Source of the DNA: a virus
Strand: one strand, 5' to 3'
DNA: 64,000 nt
Virus record (IMG/VR): IMGVR_UViG_3300046459_000427
Coordinates: 40,854 to 104,853 of that record
The notes under the pieces are model-generated. The model was not told where the DNA came from. It ran no database searches and saw only the letters and a program-made list of their open reading frames with translations. This document shows, piece by piece, positions 30,611 through 40,290 of the stretch. The position numbers and the translations under genes are program-made. The stretch's first letter is position 1, and every line of letters starts with the position of its first letter.

Positions 30611-31834
30611 TTACTGGGTGGGAAGTACGGCAAATTGGGGAAGCGCGGCACTGATTCCCAAAGGCGTATTCTCGTCGAGCAGCGTGCGGATGAGGTAACT
30701 CCGCTCGACCCGGTTCTCGTAGTAGTAGGAGCGGGACAGGTTCGTCGTACCGCCGGTCTCCCACAGGTAGTCCGCGCCCATCGAGCCGTCGAAGTACGGG
30801 CGGACGGTGTCACCTTCCTCGACGAGGACGCCGTCGATCCAGTAGACGCTGGGCTGGTTGGGCGTCATCTTGTCGTAGGGGACGCTGAAGCCCATCCACA
30901 CCGTGTCGATGTTGGCGGTGAAGGTGACCCACAGGCGCCGCCAGCGCTTGTTGCGCGGGTCCGGCGTGGCGGTGTCGAAGGTGTTGCGGTCCACCAGCGT
31001 GGAGCTGGACCCGGACGTCCACGCGTAGGTACGCCCGCAGTACTGCGCCTGGTAGGCGTACGCGCTCATGGTGTAGCGGCGGCCGGGGATCAGGCCGGTG
31101 ACCTTGAAGTTGAATCCCCCGTTGACACCTTGCAGGTTTGCCGGGACGGTCACCTTGCAGGACTGTGTACCGCCCCAGTGGACAGAGTCGGCCGCTACGG
31201 TCGCGGTGTTGAGGACGCTCATCCCCGAGACGCCGCTCTCGAAGTTCGGGTTGGGGGCGTAGTTGAGCCGGGTCGGTTTGATGATGACGTTGATCGTGCG
31301 CGCGTTCTGGTAGGCGCTCGGTCCCGTCGCGGCCAGCGGCAGCGGCTCGAACTGCACCGCGTCGAGGATCTGGTGCTTGTTCGCCGACATGTTGTTGAAC
31401 TTGAACCCTACAGCCGCGTAGGCGGCCCTCTTCCAGGCGTAGCCGCCCCCGGAGACCAGGTAGCTCCCCGGGCCGGTGAACGCGGCGTACGGGCGCGTGT
31501 AGGTGCCCGTAGCGCCCGAGGTGAGGGCGCCGCTGGTGATGCCGATGCGGGCCATGGCCGGGTCGACACCGAGGTAGGGGTAGTGCGCGAAGTCCTTGAA
31601 CGCTGCGGCCGGTGACTTGACGCCCGCCTTGAGGTGGCCCTGTACCACCATCTGCCCGGCCTGCGGCTGGAGCGGACCGGAGCGCGGGATCTTGATGACC
31701 ATGCTGCCCTGGATGCTGGCGTCGCCGGTCAGGGTTGGCGCGTACGTCCTGAACTGCTTGATGACGACGCTGCCGGAGACCCCGAAGACGGGTGCGAAGT
31801 CGTCATCGTTCACGAAGATGATGTTGTTCGGCAT
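30611..31834 (-). CDS. Minor tail protein with carbohydrate-binding-like domain
   Basis: 407 aa. The N-terminal 190 residues are Gly/Ala/Ser-rich and virion-like. Residues about 190-350 have the CBM-type beta-sandwich pattern: YAPNPNFESGVSGMSV, CKVTVPANLQGVNGG, LIPGRRYTMSAYAYQ, WRRLWVTFTAN and VYWIDGVLVEEG. This layout is common in actinophage receptor-binding proteins. It is last in the tail array and overlaps the upstream stop by one base, so it is probably a tail-tip adhesin. Confidence 0.75.
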   Translation of the reverse strand: MPNNIIFVNDDDFAPVFGVSGSVVIKQFRTYAPTLTGDASIQGSMVIKIPRSGPLQPQAGQMVVQGHLKAGVKSPAAAFKDFAHYPYLGVDPAMARIGITSGALTSGATGTYTRPYAAFTGPGSYLVSGGGYAWKRAAYAAVGFKFNNMSANKHQILDAVQFEPLPLAATGPSAYQNARTINVIIKPTRLNYAPNPNFESGVSGMSVLNTATVAADSVHWGGTQSCKVTVPANLQGVNGGFNFKVTGLIPGRRYTMSAYAYQAQYCGRTYAWTSGSSSTLVDRNTFDTATPDPRNKRWRRLWVTFTANIDTVWMGFSVPYDKMTPNQPSVYWIDGVLVEEGDTVRPYFDGSMGADYLWETGGTTNLSRSYYYENRVERSYLIRTLLDENTPLGISAALPQFAVLPTQ

Positions 31835-33816
31835 CAGGTGACCGCCATTCCGACCTTGGTGGCGGTGCTGAGGTTCGAGTCAGTGATCGAGAGCACCTGG
31901 GTTCCGTTCCTTTTCACGATGATGTTCGCGCCGGAGTACGCGGCGGTGATCCGGTCACCGTCGGCGAAGGTCTGCGAGTAGGGGAAGGTCGACGCAACCG
32001 CGCCGGAGGCCACGCGGTACAGCGCGGTGCGCCCGGCCCGCCAGTAGTTGGAGGCGTCCTGGAGCCGGAAGACGACACCCTGCTTGAGGGTGTTGCCGGG
32101 GTTGGTCAGGAACGTCGCCGACACAGTGCCGTCCGCATGGCCGGGGATGGTCGCGATGGAGGCCGTGGCTCCCACTGGGTAGGCGGAGCCGCCCCCATAG
32201 CCGCCGGAGGTCCACTGCCCCAGCGTCTCGGTCCACGAGGCCGCACCGTAGTCCGTGGTGCGGGTGGTCCAGTCGGCCCAGCCCTGGGTGAAGGAGTCGA
32301 AGACGTTGTAGGCGGGGAGCGCGTCGGAGTACAGAGCGGTGATCAGCGCGCCGTGGTCGTCGTAGTACTCGACGAACGGGTACACCGCGACCTGCTCGCC
32401 GGAGTAGGCCTGTGCGTAGCCGGACAGGCACATCTGGACACGCTCGTCATACGCGAGCGGCTGCCACTGTGTGTTCGCGGTTGCCGTGGCTGGCGGGGAG
32501 ACGTTGATGCTCGTCGTGAGGGCCCGATAGGTGCGGCCGTGGAACAGCACCAGGTCACCGGGCTGGTAGTAGACGTCGTTGTCCCAGTCCTGGTAGGCGT
32601 ACGGGAGCGGGATGCCCCACAGCACGGGCTGCTGGGGGTCCATCGAGGACTGGCCGGAGACGCGTCCCACCGAACGCACGGCCATCGTGGCGACCGAGCT
32701 GCCGGAGTTGGTGTTGCGGACCCACAGGGCGTTCCCGGCCTTGTCGTCGGGGTTGGTCGGGTTCTGCACGCCGATGCCCACCAGGACGCCGTTACTGCCC
32801 GGGGAGACGCCCGTGGTGAAGGAGATCTCCTCCCACCCCGCCACGTGCCCGTTGCTGTCTACGAGGGTCGTGTCGGTGCCGTAGGTGACGGCGTTCCAGT
32901 AGGTGTTGTTCGTGGCCGTGCCGGAGGGCTTCTGCGCCGTGCCGTAGGCGCCGCTGCTGTTGGCCTTGTAGAGGTAGGTACCGAACGCGACGATCTCGCC
33001 GGAGGCGTAGTTCACGCCGGAGTCCCACTGCGGGAACGTGGGGTGGTCGAAGTCTGCCTGGTCGTCGGACAGCATGAGGTTGCTGCCCAGACTCAGGTCG
33101 GCGTCGTAGCCGGTGGTCTCGGAGATGATCGAGCGGATCTGCTCCAGGGTGCCCTTCTGCCGCCCGAGGGTGGCCGCGTCCCGCACGCGCTGGCGGAAAA
33201 GGTACGCGGGTGTGGATGCTTCGTACTGGATACCGAACTGCTCAGCGATCTGCGCGACGTTCTCGTAGCGCGTGTGCATGGCGTCGTTGGTGTACCGGTT
33301 GGAGTCGTAGTAGCTCTTCACCATGTCGAAGCCGAAGCCGAAGATGGCGAGGAACGGCGCGAGGTAGGGGTTGAGCGTGTTGGAGTCGTCGGTGACGTTG
33401 TTGCCGGGGGCGACGTCGACCTTGTAGTAGTCGGGGACCAGCGAGTAGAGCAGGTCGGTGTAGCCGTTGTCCTTCGGCATGAGGGTGGAAACGGTGCCTG
33501 CACGGCTCCACAGGCCGGAAGCCTTGATGAAGATGGTGTAGTACAGCCAGTGTCCCCCGACAACTCCCTTGTCGATGAAGGAAGTTGCGGTGTGCGTCTG
33601 GTCGAGGAGGATCTCACCGTCGTTCTCGTTCACCGCCCAGCCGTAGCGGTTGCGGATCAGCCGCAGGGTGTCCCAGGACCCGGCCGGTGCCTTCCAGTCC
33701 AGGAGCACGGTGGAGTAGTCCACGGGCATGGCTGTGAACGGGCTGACGTCGAACTCGGGATGGACGTCCGTCCCGTACTTCGAAAGCCCGTAGAAGTTGA
33801 TTCCGTAGGTCGCCAC
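31834..33816 (-). CDS. Tail protein I-like baseplate/fibre protein
   Basis: 660 aa. Residues about 115-230 read LLYSLVPDYYKVDV, FGFGFDMVKSYYDS, then FRQRVRDAATLGRQKGTLEQ and IRSIISETTGYDADL, typical of the phage tail protein I domain found in P2 gpI-type baseplate wedge proteins. The C-terminal half is rich in Ser, Thr, Tyr and Gly with Trp-containing carbohydrate-binding-like repeats (YYQPGDLVLFHGRTYRALT). It would link baseplate wedge to fibres. Confidence 0.75.
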   Translation of the reverse strand: MATYGINFYGLSKYGTDVHPEFDVSPFTAMPVDYSTVLLDWKAPAGSWDTLRLIRNRYGWAVNENDGEILLDQTHTATSFIDKGVVGGHWLYYTIFIKASGLWSRAGTVSTLMPKDNGYTDLLYSLVPDYYKVDVAPGNNVTDDSNTLNPYLAPFLAIFGFGFDMVKSYYDSNRYTNDAMHTRYENVAQIAEQFGIQYEASTPAYLFRQRVRDAATLGRQKGTLEQIRSIISETTGYDADLSLGSNLMLSDDQADFDHPTFPQWDSGVNYASGEIVAFGTYLYKANSSGAYGTAQKPSGTATNNTYWNAVTYGTDTTLVDSNGHVAGWEEISFTTGVSPGSNGVLVGIGVQNPTNPDDKAGNALWVRNTNSGSSVATMAVRSVGRVSGQSSMDPQQPVLWGIPLPYAYQDWDNDVYYQPGDLVLFHGRTYRALTTSINVSPPATATANTQWQPLAYDERVQMCLSGYAQAYSGEQVAVYPFVEYYDDHGALITALYSDALPAYNVFDSFTQGWADWTTRTTDYGAASWTETLGQWTSGGYGGGSAYPVGATASIATIPGHADGTVSATFLTNPGNTLKQGVVFRLQDASNYWRAGRTALYRVASGAVASTFPYSQTFADGDRITAAYSGANIIVKRNGTQVLSITDSNLSTATKVGMAVT

Positions 33817-33820
33817 GGGA

Positions 33821-34456
33821 TCAGGCCTCCCGCAGCATCGCTGCGCTCAGTTGCAGACTCTGGAGCGAGAGCGTCTTGCCCTTGAGCGGGTGGAAGACAG
33901 ACAGGTCGATGGTCTTGCCTGCGGAGACCCACCCCTGCCAGCCGATGTGCATGTGGCTGTTGCCATCGGAGATCGGCGGGAGGTCCTGGGACATGATCGT
34001 CGACTTGTTGACCGCGATGTTGATCTGCCGGTCGGCGCCGGTCGCGAGGGAGCCCTTGGCGTTGAACCACATCACGCGGCCGAAGACGATCCACCAGCCG
34101 GTGCGGTTGGCAGTGATCGAGTGCCCGTTGAACAGCCCCTCGGGGTCGGACGCGGCGGCAGGCTTCGCGAAGGTGATGTACTTCGTCGCGTCGCCCTTGA
34201 CGGAGTCGGCCGACTTGGAGAGATAGCAGGCTGGCAGGCCCTTGCCCCGCTGGATCGAGTCGAGCCGGGAGGCGACGGAGGCCCAGGAGTTGGTCTTCAT
34301 CTTCAGCGCCGTGTCCTGGTGCGGGTTGATGCCCAGGGTCTGCTGAATGGCCACGACCTCGTCCTGGAGGTTGTTCACGTGGCTGGCGTCGATGTCCTCG
34401 ACGAGGTTCTTGTGGACGGTGAACGACTTGTACTGGTGTGGGTAGACGGCGGCCAT
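33821..34456 (-). CDS. Tail fibre-like protein, 211 aa
   Basis: ATG at 34456 overlaps the stop of the J-like gene (TGATG). The N-terminal part HVNNLQDEVVAIQQTLGINP is a short coiled-coil linker seen in many actinophage tail fibre or tip proteins; the rest is a beta-rich domain with ISDGNSHMHIGWQGWVSAGK. Likely a baseplate-attached structural protein; receptor binding is not shown. Confidence 0.65.
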   Translation of the reverse strand: MAAVYPHQYKSFTVHKNLVEDIDASHVNNLQDEVVAIQQTLGINPHQDTALKMKTNSWASVASRLDSIQRGKGLPACYLSKSADSVKGDATKYITFAKPAAASDPEGLFNGHSITANRTGWWIVFGRVMWFNAKGSLATGADRQINIAVNKSTIMSQDLPPISDGNSHMHIGWQGWVSAGKTIDLSVFHPLKGKTLSLQSLQLSAAMLREA

Positions 34457-35934
34457 CAGCCGATCCCTCCGGTCATTGTGATGTTGGAGATGTTTCCGAC
34501 CTTGGGGATCTCCCAGGCGCGGAAAACAACGTCGGCGGTGCCGGTCTGTGCGGCGTCGGCTCGGGCGATCATCGGGATGCTGGCGTAGCGCACGCCGTCG
34601 ACCGCGAGCAGGGCCTTGTAGAAGTCGGAGAGGGTCAGGCGCATACCGAAGTCGACGTTGGCGAACGACAGCATGTTCTTGAGCGCCTGCTGCGCGTCGT
34701 AGAGGACGGAGGCCCGGGAGTAGCGGGGCCAGCACTCGATGACGATGGGCGCGGAGGAGGTGCCGATGTTCACGCCGACCACGGTGGGGCCCGCAACGGT
34801 GACGTTGGCTCCGGCCAGCGCCTTGGACTGGAGTGTGCTCTGGACGTTCTGAAGGTTGGTCGTGCTGGGCTGTCCGCCGTCGGAGCCGATGACGTAGACA
34901 GAGACGCTGGTGTAGGTCGAGGCGACCGCGTTGGCGCGCACGATGCCGGGGATGGTCAGTGCCAGGTCGGAGAAGTCCTGGAGGGTGACACAGCGGTCCT
35001 GGGTGCGGAAGATGCGCGGGGCGTTGGCTCGGATCTGATCGTTGGTCTCGGGGTCGGCACCGCCGGTCATGACCGAGGAGATCGCACTACCGTCCGTGTC
35101 CTGGGCGATGGTGACGCCCGGCAGGTTGGAGGCAGACAGGGCGTTGACCACGCCTGCATTGACGTTGCCGATCGCTCCTCCGCCCACGCGGTAGGTCGCG
35201 TAGACGGTCAACTGGTTCGTCGGGATGGCACCGTTGAGGTTGTCGCCGAAGCGGACCCACGTGGCGCCGGAGTCGTCCAGGAACGTCGTGAAGACACGGT
35301 CGGAGGGGTCGGCGTCGACCAGGTACGTGATGTACGTCCACTCGGTCAGGGTGCCGACGTCATCCACGAAGACCTGCACGGTGCCGTTGATGACGGGCAC
35401 GTCGGGCAACCGGAACTCCTGCACGGGCAGGCCCGAGCTGGTGCCGATGTTGACCTGGGTGCGGGTGACGCCCTGGGTGACCGGGACCGTGGCCTTGCCA
35501 CCGTTGACGGGCACGAGGATGTCCGAGTCGGTCTCGTACGTGATCGGGGCGTCGATGGACTCGATGTAGTCCGTGACGACCTGGGTGCCCGCAGGCACGA
35601 GGACGGCCGGGCCCGGGTTGGACGTCTGGAGGGTGACCGTGCCGGTGGCCGGGACGCCGTTGCTCGGGGTGTAGCCGAGCAGGTCGGCTATCTGGAGCAG
35701 CGAGAGGCGCTGCGTAGCGGTCGGCAGGAACGCTTCCTGCTGGAGCCGGTCGCCGTAGTAGGACAGGCTGTCTCCGAGGTAGGAGAACAGCTCGATGAGG
35801 AGCACACCGAAGTCGCCTTCGGAGCTGGGCACCCACTGCGGGAACTTGCGGGCGGCGTAGTCCAGCAGGGAGGCCTTGAAGCCTTCGTAGTCCCTGCTGG
35901 TGTAGTCGATCGCCGGGACGTCTGGGCTAGCCAC
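34456..35934 (-). CDS. Baseplate J-like protein
   Basis: 492 aa. The N-terminus IDYTSRDYEGFKASLLDYAA and LIELFSYLGDSLSYYGDRLQ, and QRLSLLQIADLLGYTPSNGV, are the classical start of baseplate J / T4 gp6-type wedge proteins. The C-terminal half has the beta-rich GGADPETNDQIRANAPRIFR and the FSDLALTIPGIVRA strand. It builds the wedge ring around the hub. Its ATG overlaps the gp25-like gene by 8 bases. Confidence 0.92.
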   Translation of the reverse strand: MASPDVPAIDYTSRDYEGFKASLLDYAARKFPQWVPSSEGDFGVLLIELFSYLGDSLSYYGDRLQQEAFLPTATQRLSLLQIADLLGYTPSNGVPATGTVTLQTSNPGPAVLVPAGTQVVTDYIESIDAPITYETDSDILVPVNGGKATVPVTQGVTRTQVNIGTSSGLPVQEFRLPDVPVINGTVQVFVDDVGTLTEWTYITYLVDADPSDRVFTTFLDDSGATWVRFGDNLNGAIPTNQLTVYATYRVGGGAIGNVNAGVVNALSASNLPGVTIAQDTDGSAISSVMTGGADPETNDQIRANAPRIFRTQDRCVTLQDFSDLALTIPGIVRANAVASTYTSVSVYVIGSDGGQPSTTNLQNVQSTLQSKALAGANVTVAGPTVVGVNIGTSSAPIVIECWPRYSRASVLYDAQQALKNMLSFANVDFGMRLTLSDFYKALLAVDGVRYASIPMIARADAAQTGTADVVFRAWEIPKVGNISNITMTGGIG

Positions 35935-36346
35935 TGATGACCTCGCTTACGGTGCCGCCCACACGCACTACAGCGGTGTTGGTCTGGAGCGACAGGCTGG
36001 ATGGGGACGACCCGGACTCGCGGCGCATGTAGTCGACCTCGATACGTGCGAGGGACAACTGGGAGGCGTCCGGAATCGGAGTCGCCTTCTGGAGCACCAC
36101 GCCGGGCTCATACGTATTGAACGCGCCCGTCACGGCGCGGCTGATTTCCTGAGCGACAAAGGACGCATCAGGGTCGAAAAGCAGATCAGCCACGGGAACC
36201 CCGTAATCCGGGAGCATGACCCGCTCCCCCGGCTGAGTGCCGACGAGTGCGTGTACATGCTGGGCGATCTGCCTGTCCGGACTCGTCTCGACGGCGATAG
36301 TCCCGTCGGACGCTAGGCGAAATGGAACTGCAATCTCGGTAGGCAT
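35927..36346 (-). CDS. Baseplate wedge protein gp25/gpW-like
   Basis: 139 aa with VHALVGTQPGERVMLPDYGV and LLFDPDASFVAQEISRAVTG, the lysozyme-like gp25 fold signature (GER, DYG and LLF). It is a core wedge component that starts sheath assembly. The first 23 bases of the gene, from the ATG, are repeated in perfect inverted orientation 18 bases upstream. Confidence 0.9.
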   Translation of the reverse strand: MPTEIAVPFRLASDGTIAVETSPDRQIAQHVHALVGTQPGERVMLPDYGVPVADLLFDPDASFVAQEISRAVTGAFNTYEPGVVLQKATPIPDASQLSLARIEVDYMRRESGSSPSSLSLQTNTAVVRVGGTVSEVISG

Positions 36347-36387
36347 GCTTGCATTCTCCCAGGAATGCCTACCGAGATTGCAGTTCC
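36324..36387. repeat. 23-bp perfect inverted repeat covering the gp25-like start
   Basis: Arm 36324-36346 is the first 23 coding bases of the gp25-like gene (including ATG); arm 36365-36387 is its exact reverse complement, just after the upstream stop. The 18-base loop contains the GGGAG ribosome binding site. In mRNA the start codon would be fully paired in a 23-bp stem. Confidence 0.95.
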
Positions 36388-36396
36388 GGTTTCAGG

Positions 36397-36696
36397 TCAG
36401 AAACCGGGGAACGCTACAGCGGCGTCCGCGAGCACCTGGTCGTTCTCCGCCGCGATGTCGGCGTCGACCTGCTGCCGGGCTGCGTTGTAGTCCTGTGCGG
36501 CCTCGTTGTATCGAGGAGCAGCCGCGTTCTGGTTGACGTTCTGCTCCCACGAGATCCAGTTGTCTCGCACGTATGCCGTGAAGGCGTGCGCCACCAGTTC
36601 TGCGTCGCCCAACTGGCTGTCCGGGTAGGTGCCGTGGAAAGCGGCGGCGATACGCAGCCAGTACTCGTCGGGGACGGTGATCGTGATGTCTGCCAT
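36397..36696 (-). CDS. Hypothetical protein, 99 aa
   Basis: Begins MADITITVPDEYWLRIAAAF and has a long helical Gln/Asn/Ala-rich C-terminus (YNEAAQDYNAARQQVDADIA). Similar small proteins sit among actinophage tail genes. It may be a capping or fibre-associated helix bundle; the function is unknown. Confidence 0.7.
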   Translation of the reverse strand: MADITITVPDEYWLRIAAAFHGTYPDSQLGDAELVAHAFTAYVRDNWISWEQNVNQNAAAPRYNEAAQDYNAARQQVDADIAAENDQVLADAAVAFPGF

Positions 36697-36708
36697 GAAG
36701 GAAGGTCC

Positions 36709-39700
36709 TCACTTGCTGTATGTGATGCGCAACTGCGGCGGGTGGGCGCCTCCGAAACCGTCGAAGCCTCCGTAATAGGTTTTGTTCGTACTAGTACCGA
36801 GGTCGCCACCCAGAGTAATTCCACGATACGGGGTTGCCGCGTTCCAAGATGAATTCCAGGACGAAGGCAGCGTGACCCACTTACCCGCGCCTACCGGCCA
36901 CGAGGCGACTGTGAGGTTGCCGCTGTATGTGGACGACGTCTGGGCGGATGTCTGCGAGTGCGCGCCGATATGCGCGGTACCGCCAGCGTTGTAGTACCAG
37001 TGGTTGGCGTAGAGGTACACCTCGACCTTGGACACTTTCGCCGTGGATCCCATATCGGTGTACGGCTGAGTACCGAATCCCACCATCGACTTCTGTGTGC
37101 CCCAGGTGTCGGAGTAGTAGCCCTGGTACATTGCGCCGTCGGTGTATCCGGCGTTTCCGTACCTGCGGGACCAGAGCGCCTTGTATGTCTTGGTGTACGT
37201 CTTGACCGCCGTGACTGCCGCTCCGCCTGTGTTGTAGATGCCGCCCTCGTGCTGGGCTGGGCCGACGTCCTCGACGTAGAAGTCCGAGGATTGCGCGATG
37301 CTGTAGTTGCGCAGTCCCCAGCCCGTGGCGTTGCCCGAGTGCTTGGCGCCGACCCACAGGAGTCGGTGATCGCCGGGTGCCAGAGCCGAGGTCGCTCCGT
37401 AAAGGGCACCTGCGTCGGATGAGCACACGATGATGCCTTCGACCGCACAGGTGTTGTCCGTGCCAGCGCCGTCGTAGAACGTGTAGATGTGTCGGGCAAT
37501 GGTCGGGTCGGTGACCTTCGGGCTTGCCCCGTTCGGTGTGACGGTCGTGCAGCCGTTCACAGACAGCGTCGTGCCGGAGGCGTTGATGTAGTTCTCCATC
37601 GTCTGCAAGCCAGTTCCGCCGTTCATGTCGAACTGCGAGCGGGCGACGATGCGGTACATCCGCCCCTCGACGGCCGTGAAGGCCAGCTCGATGATGCCGG
37701 TGTCGGTCGTGTAGTAGGTCGTCGAGGTCGGCTTGTTCGTCCAGCCGCGCTCGTAGGTGACGATGCCCCACGGCATGTTCCACAGCAGGTCGGACAGTTC
37801 CTTGCCCTGGTACCAGATCTGTCCGGTGGGGTCGTCGGACACCGCCGTTTCGGGTCGGGGAGGTGTCCAGATGGAAGTGAAGGTGCCCACACCGTTGGGG
37901 TCGATGGCGGCTGCTCCGGCCGCGAACGTGGCGTAGGAGTTGGCCGTGGACAACTCGGTAGTCAGGTTGCCGTCGGGGCCGTACAGGCGAAGACCACCCG
38001 GGGAGATGTCCGTGGCGCCGTAGCCCTCCCGCATGACGAGGATGTCGTCCACGGTCAGCCAGGACCAGAGCGTCGTCGACCCTCCGAACGATCCGGGGTT
38101 GATCTGGGTGAAGGAGACCCTTCCCCACAACGCGCCGGTCGGGATGATGACCTCGGCCTGGTCCTCGGTGTACGGGACGGCGGAGATGGAGACATCGTTG
38201 GCTCCGGCGATCTGGTCGGTCCAGGTGACCTTGTCCACGCTCGTCTCGAAGTTCACCTTGAGACGGCCGGAGCCGGAATACCAGTAGCGGCACATGTAGG
38301 TGTCGCCCGCGACGACCGGGAAGGGGTCGCTGGTGACTGTCGCGGTGCCGGTGTTCATCACGCCGAGCGATGCCTTGCCCTGGCCGGTACGCGCTGCCGC
38401 CGAGCCTTCCCCGACCTCGATCTTGGCGGACGTTGCGGCTCCGCTGGAGTCGCTCTGGGTGAGCGTCCAGCCCTTCTTGGAGGTGTCCTCGAAGCCGGGG
38501 TTGGTGACCAGGTTGCCGGACACCGTGCCCAGGGTCAGGTGCGAGGCGTTGACGTTGCCCAGGCTGATGTTGCTGGAGTTGACCTGCCCGGTCTCGACTA
38601 CCTCGATGGTGAACATGTCCATCTCCGCCGTGCCGGTACCCCCGCTGTAGTTCAGGTACAGGCAGGGGCTGATGTACTTCACGTTCTGGTGCAGTGTGCC
38701 CGGGGCGGTCGGGTTGGGGTACGGGCGGTTGCTGGTCACGGTACTGGAGGTGCCCTTGATGTAGCCGGTGTACAACGCCCACCCGGAGCCCGTCGTGAGA
38801 GTGGTACCTTGCGCGGCGACGTAGAACTGGCTGGATACGGTGTTCAGCCCGGTGGCGTTGACCAGGGTCACGCCGTCGGCTGCGATGCCCGTGACACCTG
38901 CGTAGAAGCCCTGAGCGCTGCCGGGTGTGGCGTTGTTGACGGTCTGCCTCACACGGCAGGTGACGCGGTAGGTGACGCTCGGGTCGAAGGGCACGAGCAG
39001 GTCCGGGCGGTAGGCACCCTGGATGTATCCGGTTGCGCGCATGACGGCGCCACCGGAGGCCGCGTCGGTGACGCTGACCGAGGTCAGGGTGCCGGTGCTG
39101 TTGCTGTTCTTCCACTTGCTGGCGTTGGCGCCGAAGTCGTAGAACTTCTGGCCGACCATGCCCTGAAGCCCAGCCGACAGCTTGTCGACGGTGAGTGTGC
39201 CGACCTTGATGGATCCGGCGTCCAGGTTGGTGACGTTGACGAGGCTGGCGTCGAGCGTGCCGGTCTTCATCTTGGACGCGTCCAGGGAGGCGATGATGCC
39301 GGACTCGGCCGTGAGCGTCCCGACGGCCATTTGGTTGGCGGTGACCGAGTTCGCGGCAATGTCGGCGGTGCCAGCCTGCTTGGCCGTACCGGAGTTCGCT
39401 GCGGACGGCGCCGAAGCGATGGCGACCTTGGAGTAGGAGACCAGCCGGTAGTTGTAGGCGGAGGCGTAGTTCTGGACGGAGTCGTAGAGGAAGTCCGGTC
39501 CGGGCAGGGTGCCGACGACGACCGGGTTGGAGAATGCCGGGTCGGTGTCGCGCTGCACCTGTACGTGGGAGAAGATCGCGGGCATCGCGAACCCGGAGGC
39601 GTCCTTGCCATCCCAGGTGACCCGCAGGCCGCCGAGCACACCGGTAACCCCCGGCGCAGAGGGCACTGGGGGCGGCGTCGAGGAGGAGGCGCTGGTGATG

Positions 39701-40290
39701 TTGCCCGAGGCCCACAGGGAGGCGTTGCTGGAGTTGTCGACTGCCTGCACGCGGACCGTGACGTCCACGCCGGTATGAAGCCCGTCGAGGACGACGAGGG
39801 TGTCCTGGGTGACCTGTCCCCCGGACCAGTTCGTGCCGTCGTAGGACACCTGGAGGACGTAGTGGGAGAGGTCGGTGAGGTTGGTACCGTCCTGGTTCTC
39901 CGTCGGCGCGGTCCAGCTCGCCTGTATGCGTGCCAGGGTCGAGCCCTCGGTGGTGACGTACTGCACCGTGGTAAGGGTCAGCGCGGTCGGTTCCTTGGGC
40001 GGCAGACCGTCCAGGGTGTCGCCGGTCGGCAGGCCGTCGACTGCGTCCTGAACGTCCTTGATGCCCAGCGGGGAGTAGACCGGCTTGGTGAGGTCACCGC
40101 CGGAGAACTGAACCCACAGGGTCTGCCCGACCGGGGGCACCGTGTTCGTCGGGGATGCCGGGACGGCCCAGGCGCTTTCCGCGCTTCCCAGGACCTGGGG
40201 AATCAGCAGGGTAACCCGTGCCTCATTCAGCGGGTCCTGGTTATTGGAAACACTTCCCCGGTACATGCCCAGTATCGGCTCAGCCGACAT
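36709..40290 (-). CDS. Large baseplate spike/tail protein (gp5/VgrG-like OB, Fn3, adhesin tail)
   Basis: 1193 aa. The N-terminus MYRGSVSNNQDPLNEARVTL with VPPVGQTLWVQFSGGDLTKP is a gp5/VgrG OB-fold as in tail spikes. Residues about 100-270 hold fibronectin type III-like repeats (LTTVQYVTTEG.. and GVTGVLGGLRVTWDGKD). A repeated Asn/Asp/Val-rich beta region (about 330-700) has the LDASKMKTGTLDASLVNVT pattern of phage tail proteins. The C-terminal 170 residues resemble DNRLRE-type adhesive domains. The Leu-His-Thr element is in an Fn3 loop. It links the hub to an outer adhesin. Confidence 0.8.
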   Translation of the reverse strand: MSAEPILGMYRGSVSNNQDPLNEARVTLLIPQVLGSAESAWAVPASPTNTVPPVGQTLWVQFSGGDLTKPVYSPLGIKDVQDAVDGLPTGDTLDGLPPKEPTALTLTTVQYVTTEGSTLARIQASWTAPTENQDGTNLTDLSHYVLQVSYDGTNWSGGQVTQDTLVVLDGLHTGVDVTVRVQAVDNSSNASLWASGNITSASSSTPPPVPSAPGVTGVLGGLRVTWDGKDASGFAMPAIFSHVQVQRDTDPAFSNPVVVGTLPGPDFLYDSVQNYASAYNYRLVSYSKVAIASAPSAANSGTAKQAGTADIAANSVTANQMAVGTLTAESGIIASLDASKMKTGTLDASLVNVTNLDAGSIKVGTLTVDKLSAGLQGMVGQKFYDFGANASKWKNSNSTGTLTSVSVTDAASGGAVMRATGYIQGAYRPDLLVPFDPSVTYRVTCRVRQTVNNATPGSAQGFYAGVTGIAADGVTLVNATGLNTVSSQFYVAAQGTTLTTGSGWALYTGYIKGTSSTVTSNRPYPNPTAPGTLHQNVKYISPCLYLNYSGGTGTAEMDMFTIEVVETGQVNSSNISLGNVNASHLTLGTVSGNLVTNPGFEDTSKKGWTLTQSDSSGAATSAKIEVGEGSAAARTGQGKASLGVMNTGTATVTSDPFPVVAGDTYMCRYWYSGSGRLKVNFETSVDKVTWTDQIAGANDVSISAVPYTEDQAEVIIPTGALWGRVSFTQINPGSFGGSTTLWSWLTVDDILVMREGYGATDISPGGLRLYGPDGNLTTELSTANSYATFAAGAAAIDPNGVGTFTSIWTPPRPETAVSDDPTGQIWYQGKELSDLLWNMPWGIVTYERGWTNKPTSTTYYTTDTGIIELAFTAVEGRMYRIVARSQFDMNGGTGLQTMENYINASGTTLSVNGCTTVTPNGASPKVTDPTIARHIYTFYDGAGTDNTCAVEGIIVCSSDAGALYGATSALAPGDHRLLWVGAKHSGNATGWGLRNYSIAQSSDFYVEDVGPAQHEGGIYNTGGAAVTAVKTYTKTYKALWSRRYGNAGYTDGAMYQGYYSDTWGTQKSMVGFGTQPYTDMGSTAKVSKVEVYLYANHWYYNAGGTAHIGAHSQTSAQTSSTYSGNLTVASWPVGAGKWVTLPSSWNSSWNAATPYRGITLGGDLGTSTNKTYYGGFDGFGGAHPPQLRITYSK

